From contig JAKCPI010008017.1 of NCBI GenBank assembly GCA_023213315.1, positions 1 through 64,000 on the forward strand: a DNA stretch of 64,000 nucleotides, read 5' to 3'. Numbering within the stretch: position 1 is the stretch's first letter; each line of letters opens with the position of its first letter. The notes below the pieces were generated by a model. The model had not been told where the DNA came from. It saw only the letters and a program-made list of their open reading frames with translations, and searched no databases. Positions 63,062 to 64,000 of this stretch are shown piece by piece. Position numbers and translations under genes: made by a program. Origin of the DNA: Euborellia annulipes. Lineage: Eukaryota; Arthropoda; Insecta; Dermaptera; Anisolabididae.

Positions 63062-63690
63062 ATCTAGTGTGACTGGTTTTGGCAAGAGCAAGTTGTGTTC
63101 TGTGCTTGTTACACCAGATTTTTTGTGTCGACATTTATTTAGTTTCCGCCGATATATTATTATTCAAGATATAAAATTTATAAACATGTGAAAATATTTA
63201 TATTTTGTAACCAAGGCAACTATTTCTCCTATCTTTCCTATGAAGTACAAGAGTAAAGTGTCCTTTAAACAATTTTGTGAGCAAAATAAGAATATAGGCT
63301 ACATTTTAAAGGACATCTAAAAATAATTGATTATTAAATGTTAATCAAAATCGTTAGAGCGAATTTTGAGAAAATCGAAAAAACTGAAAAAGTACATAAG
63401 TAAAGTACTAGTACTTTTTGGCCGATTTTGTTCAAAAGCTTCGTGTCACGTCCCATGGGGGTGCCTAACTTAAATATAAAATTTCAACCTCCTAGCTCTT
63501 TTCGTTCTTGATATATTTTGTTCATAGACATAACAGACAGACCATGTTGCGAAAACCACTTTTTCGAGTCAGGGGACCTCAAAACGTGTATATCCAACTA
63601 AATCTTGACTTCGAATTTTTGACATGAATTCAATACTTTCTCTCTATATATATTAACATATATAGGTAAGAGAAAGTAAAAATGAGCGAA
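63062..63690 (-). repeat. Family A repeat, near-complete minus-strand copy
   Basis: Terminal hairpin at 63062-63122 (inner stem partly deleted), GTACTAGTACTTTTTGG at 63405, GTTGCGAAAACCACTTTTTC near 63547, head palindrome at 63637-63682. The remaining 63691-64000 is AT-rich and unrecognised. Confidence 0.82.
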
Positions 63691-64000
63691 TATTATATAT
63701 ATTAGCAATGGTTTAAATGATAAAAGTAAAAAAAAAAAATTATTCGAAATCTGATTTTTTAGACCTATTTCACTTCTTGATGAAAGCCAACACTTACTTT
63801 CTGAGACAAAGCATTTATACAATATATTTCTTTATCCTTGATCTACTTAAAGTATGTCCTTGAACTTGAGGCAGAATTTTAGAGAGGTAAAATATATTTA
63901 ATTTTATTGAAAAAAAATACAGTGCATATAAATTAAAATTTATTATCATGAAAAATAGCAGAAGAGAAATTAACATACTTAGTAAACTTGATAACAATTA

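Noticed and set aside
1..64000. CRISPR arrays, bacterial operons, ribosomal RNA genes, viral insertions
   Set aside because: No regularly spaced direct repeats with unique spacers, no ribosomal RNA-like sequence and no viral gene were seen; the gene structure is clearly eukaryotic.

Overview
This is a eukaryotic nuclear window, very AT-rich, with GT-AG introns, polypyrimidine acceptors and dense non-coding repeats. Nothing in it is bacterial or viral. The two main genes, an axonemal dynein heavy chain and an insect-like SLC15 oligopeptide transporter, point to an arthropod or a close invertebrate, possibly a crustacean or arachnid. The species cannot be fixed from sequence alone.

Layout. Bases 1-3400 hold a terminal-inverted-repeat (TIR) element, a dead LINE reverse transcriptase and a 160-bp tandem repeat. 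A GC-rich island at 3389-3495, with a perfect cAMP-response palindrome, precedes a 65-exon plus-strand gene (3837-35068). That gene encodes a DNAH6-type inner-arm axonemal dynein heavy chain of about 4,080 residues. I reconstructed it exon by exon; all phases join except at two homopolymer sites (5600-5606 and 32364-32370), where one extra base breaks the frame. Tail to tail with it, on the minus strand (36319-56663), is a 16-exon proton-coupled peptide transporter of about 734 residues whose introns are swollen by repeats. A second transporter of the same family begins at the right: only its last coding exon (60958-61140, minus) is visible, with an endolysosomal-type dileucine motif.

Repeats fill almost everything else. 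They include hAT-like MITEs with exact 8-bp target duplications, a mariner-like MITE, tRNA-headed SINEs sharing one central core, a roughly 0.7-0.9 kb family (called family A here) ending in a nested hairpin, and several long foldback elements.

The most interesting signal is a dispersed set of small (about 190-290 bp) insertions carrying a hammerhead-ribozyme-like core: CTGANGA, one extra base, a short stem II, GAAA, then a self-complementary stem III with no loop (ACGT or ATACGTAT) and the cleavage base. Several have 13-15 bp target duplications, which suggests a retrozyme-like or Penelope-related non-autonomous retroelement. One sits directly on a dynein splice donor and has duplicated it. 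None of this is functionally proven here.
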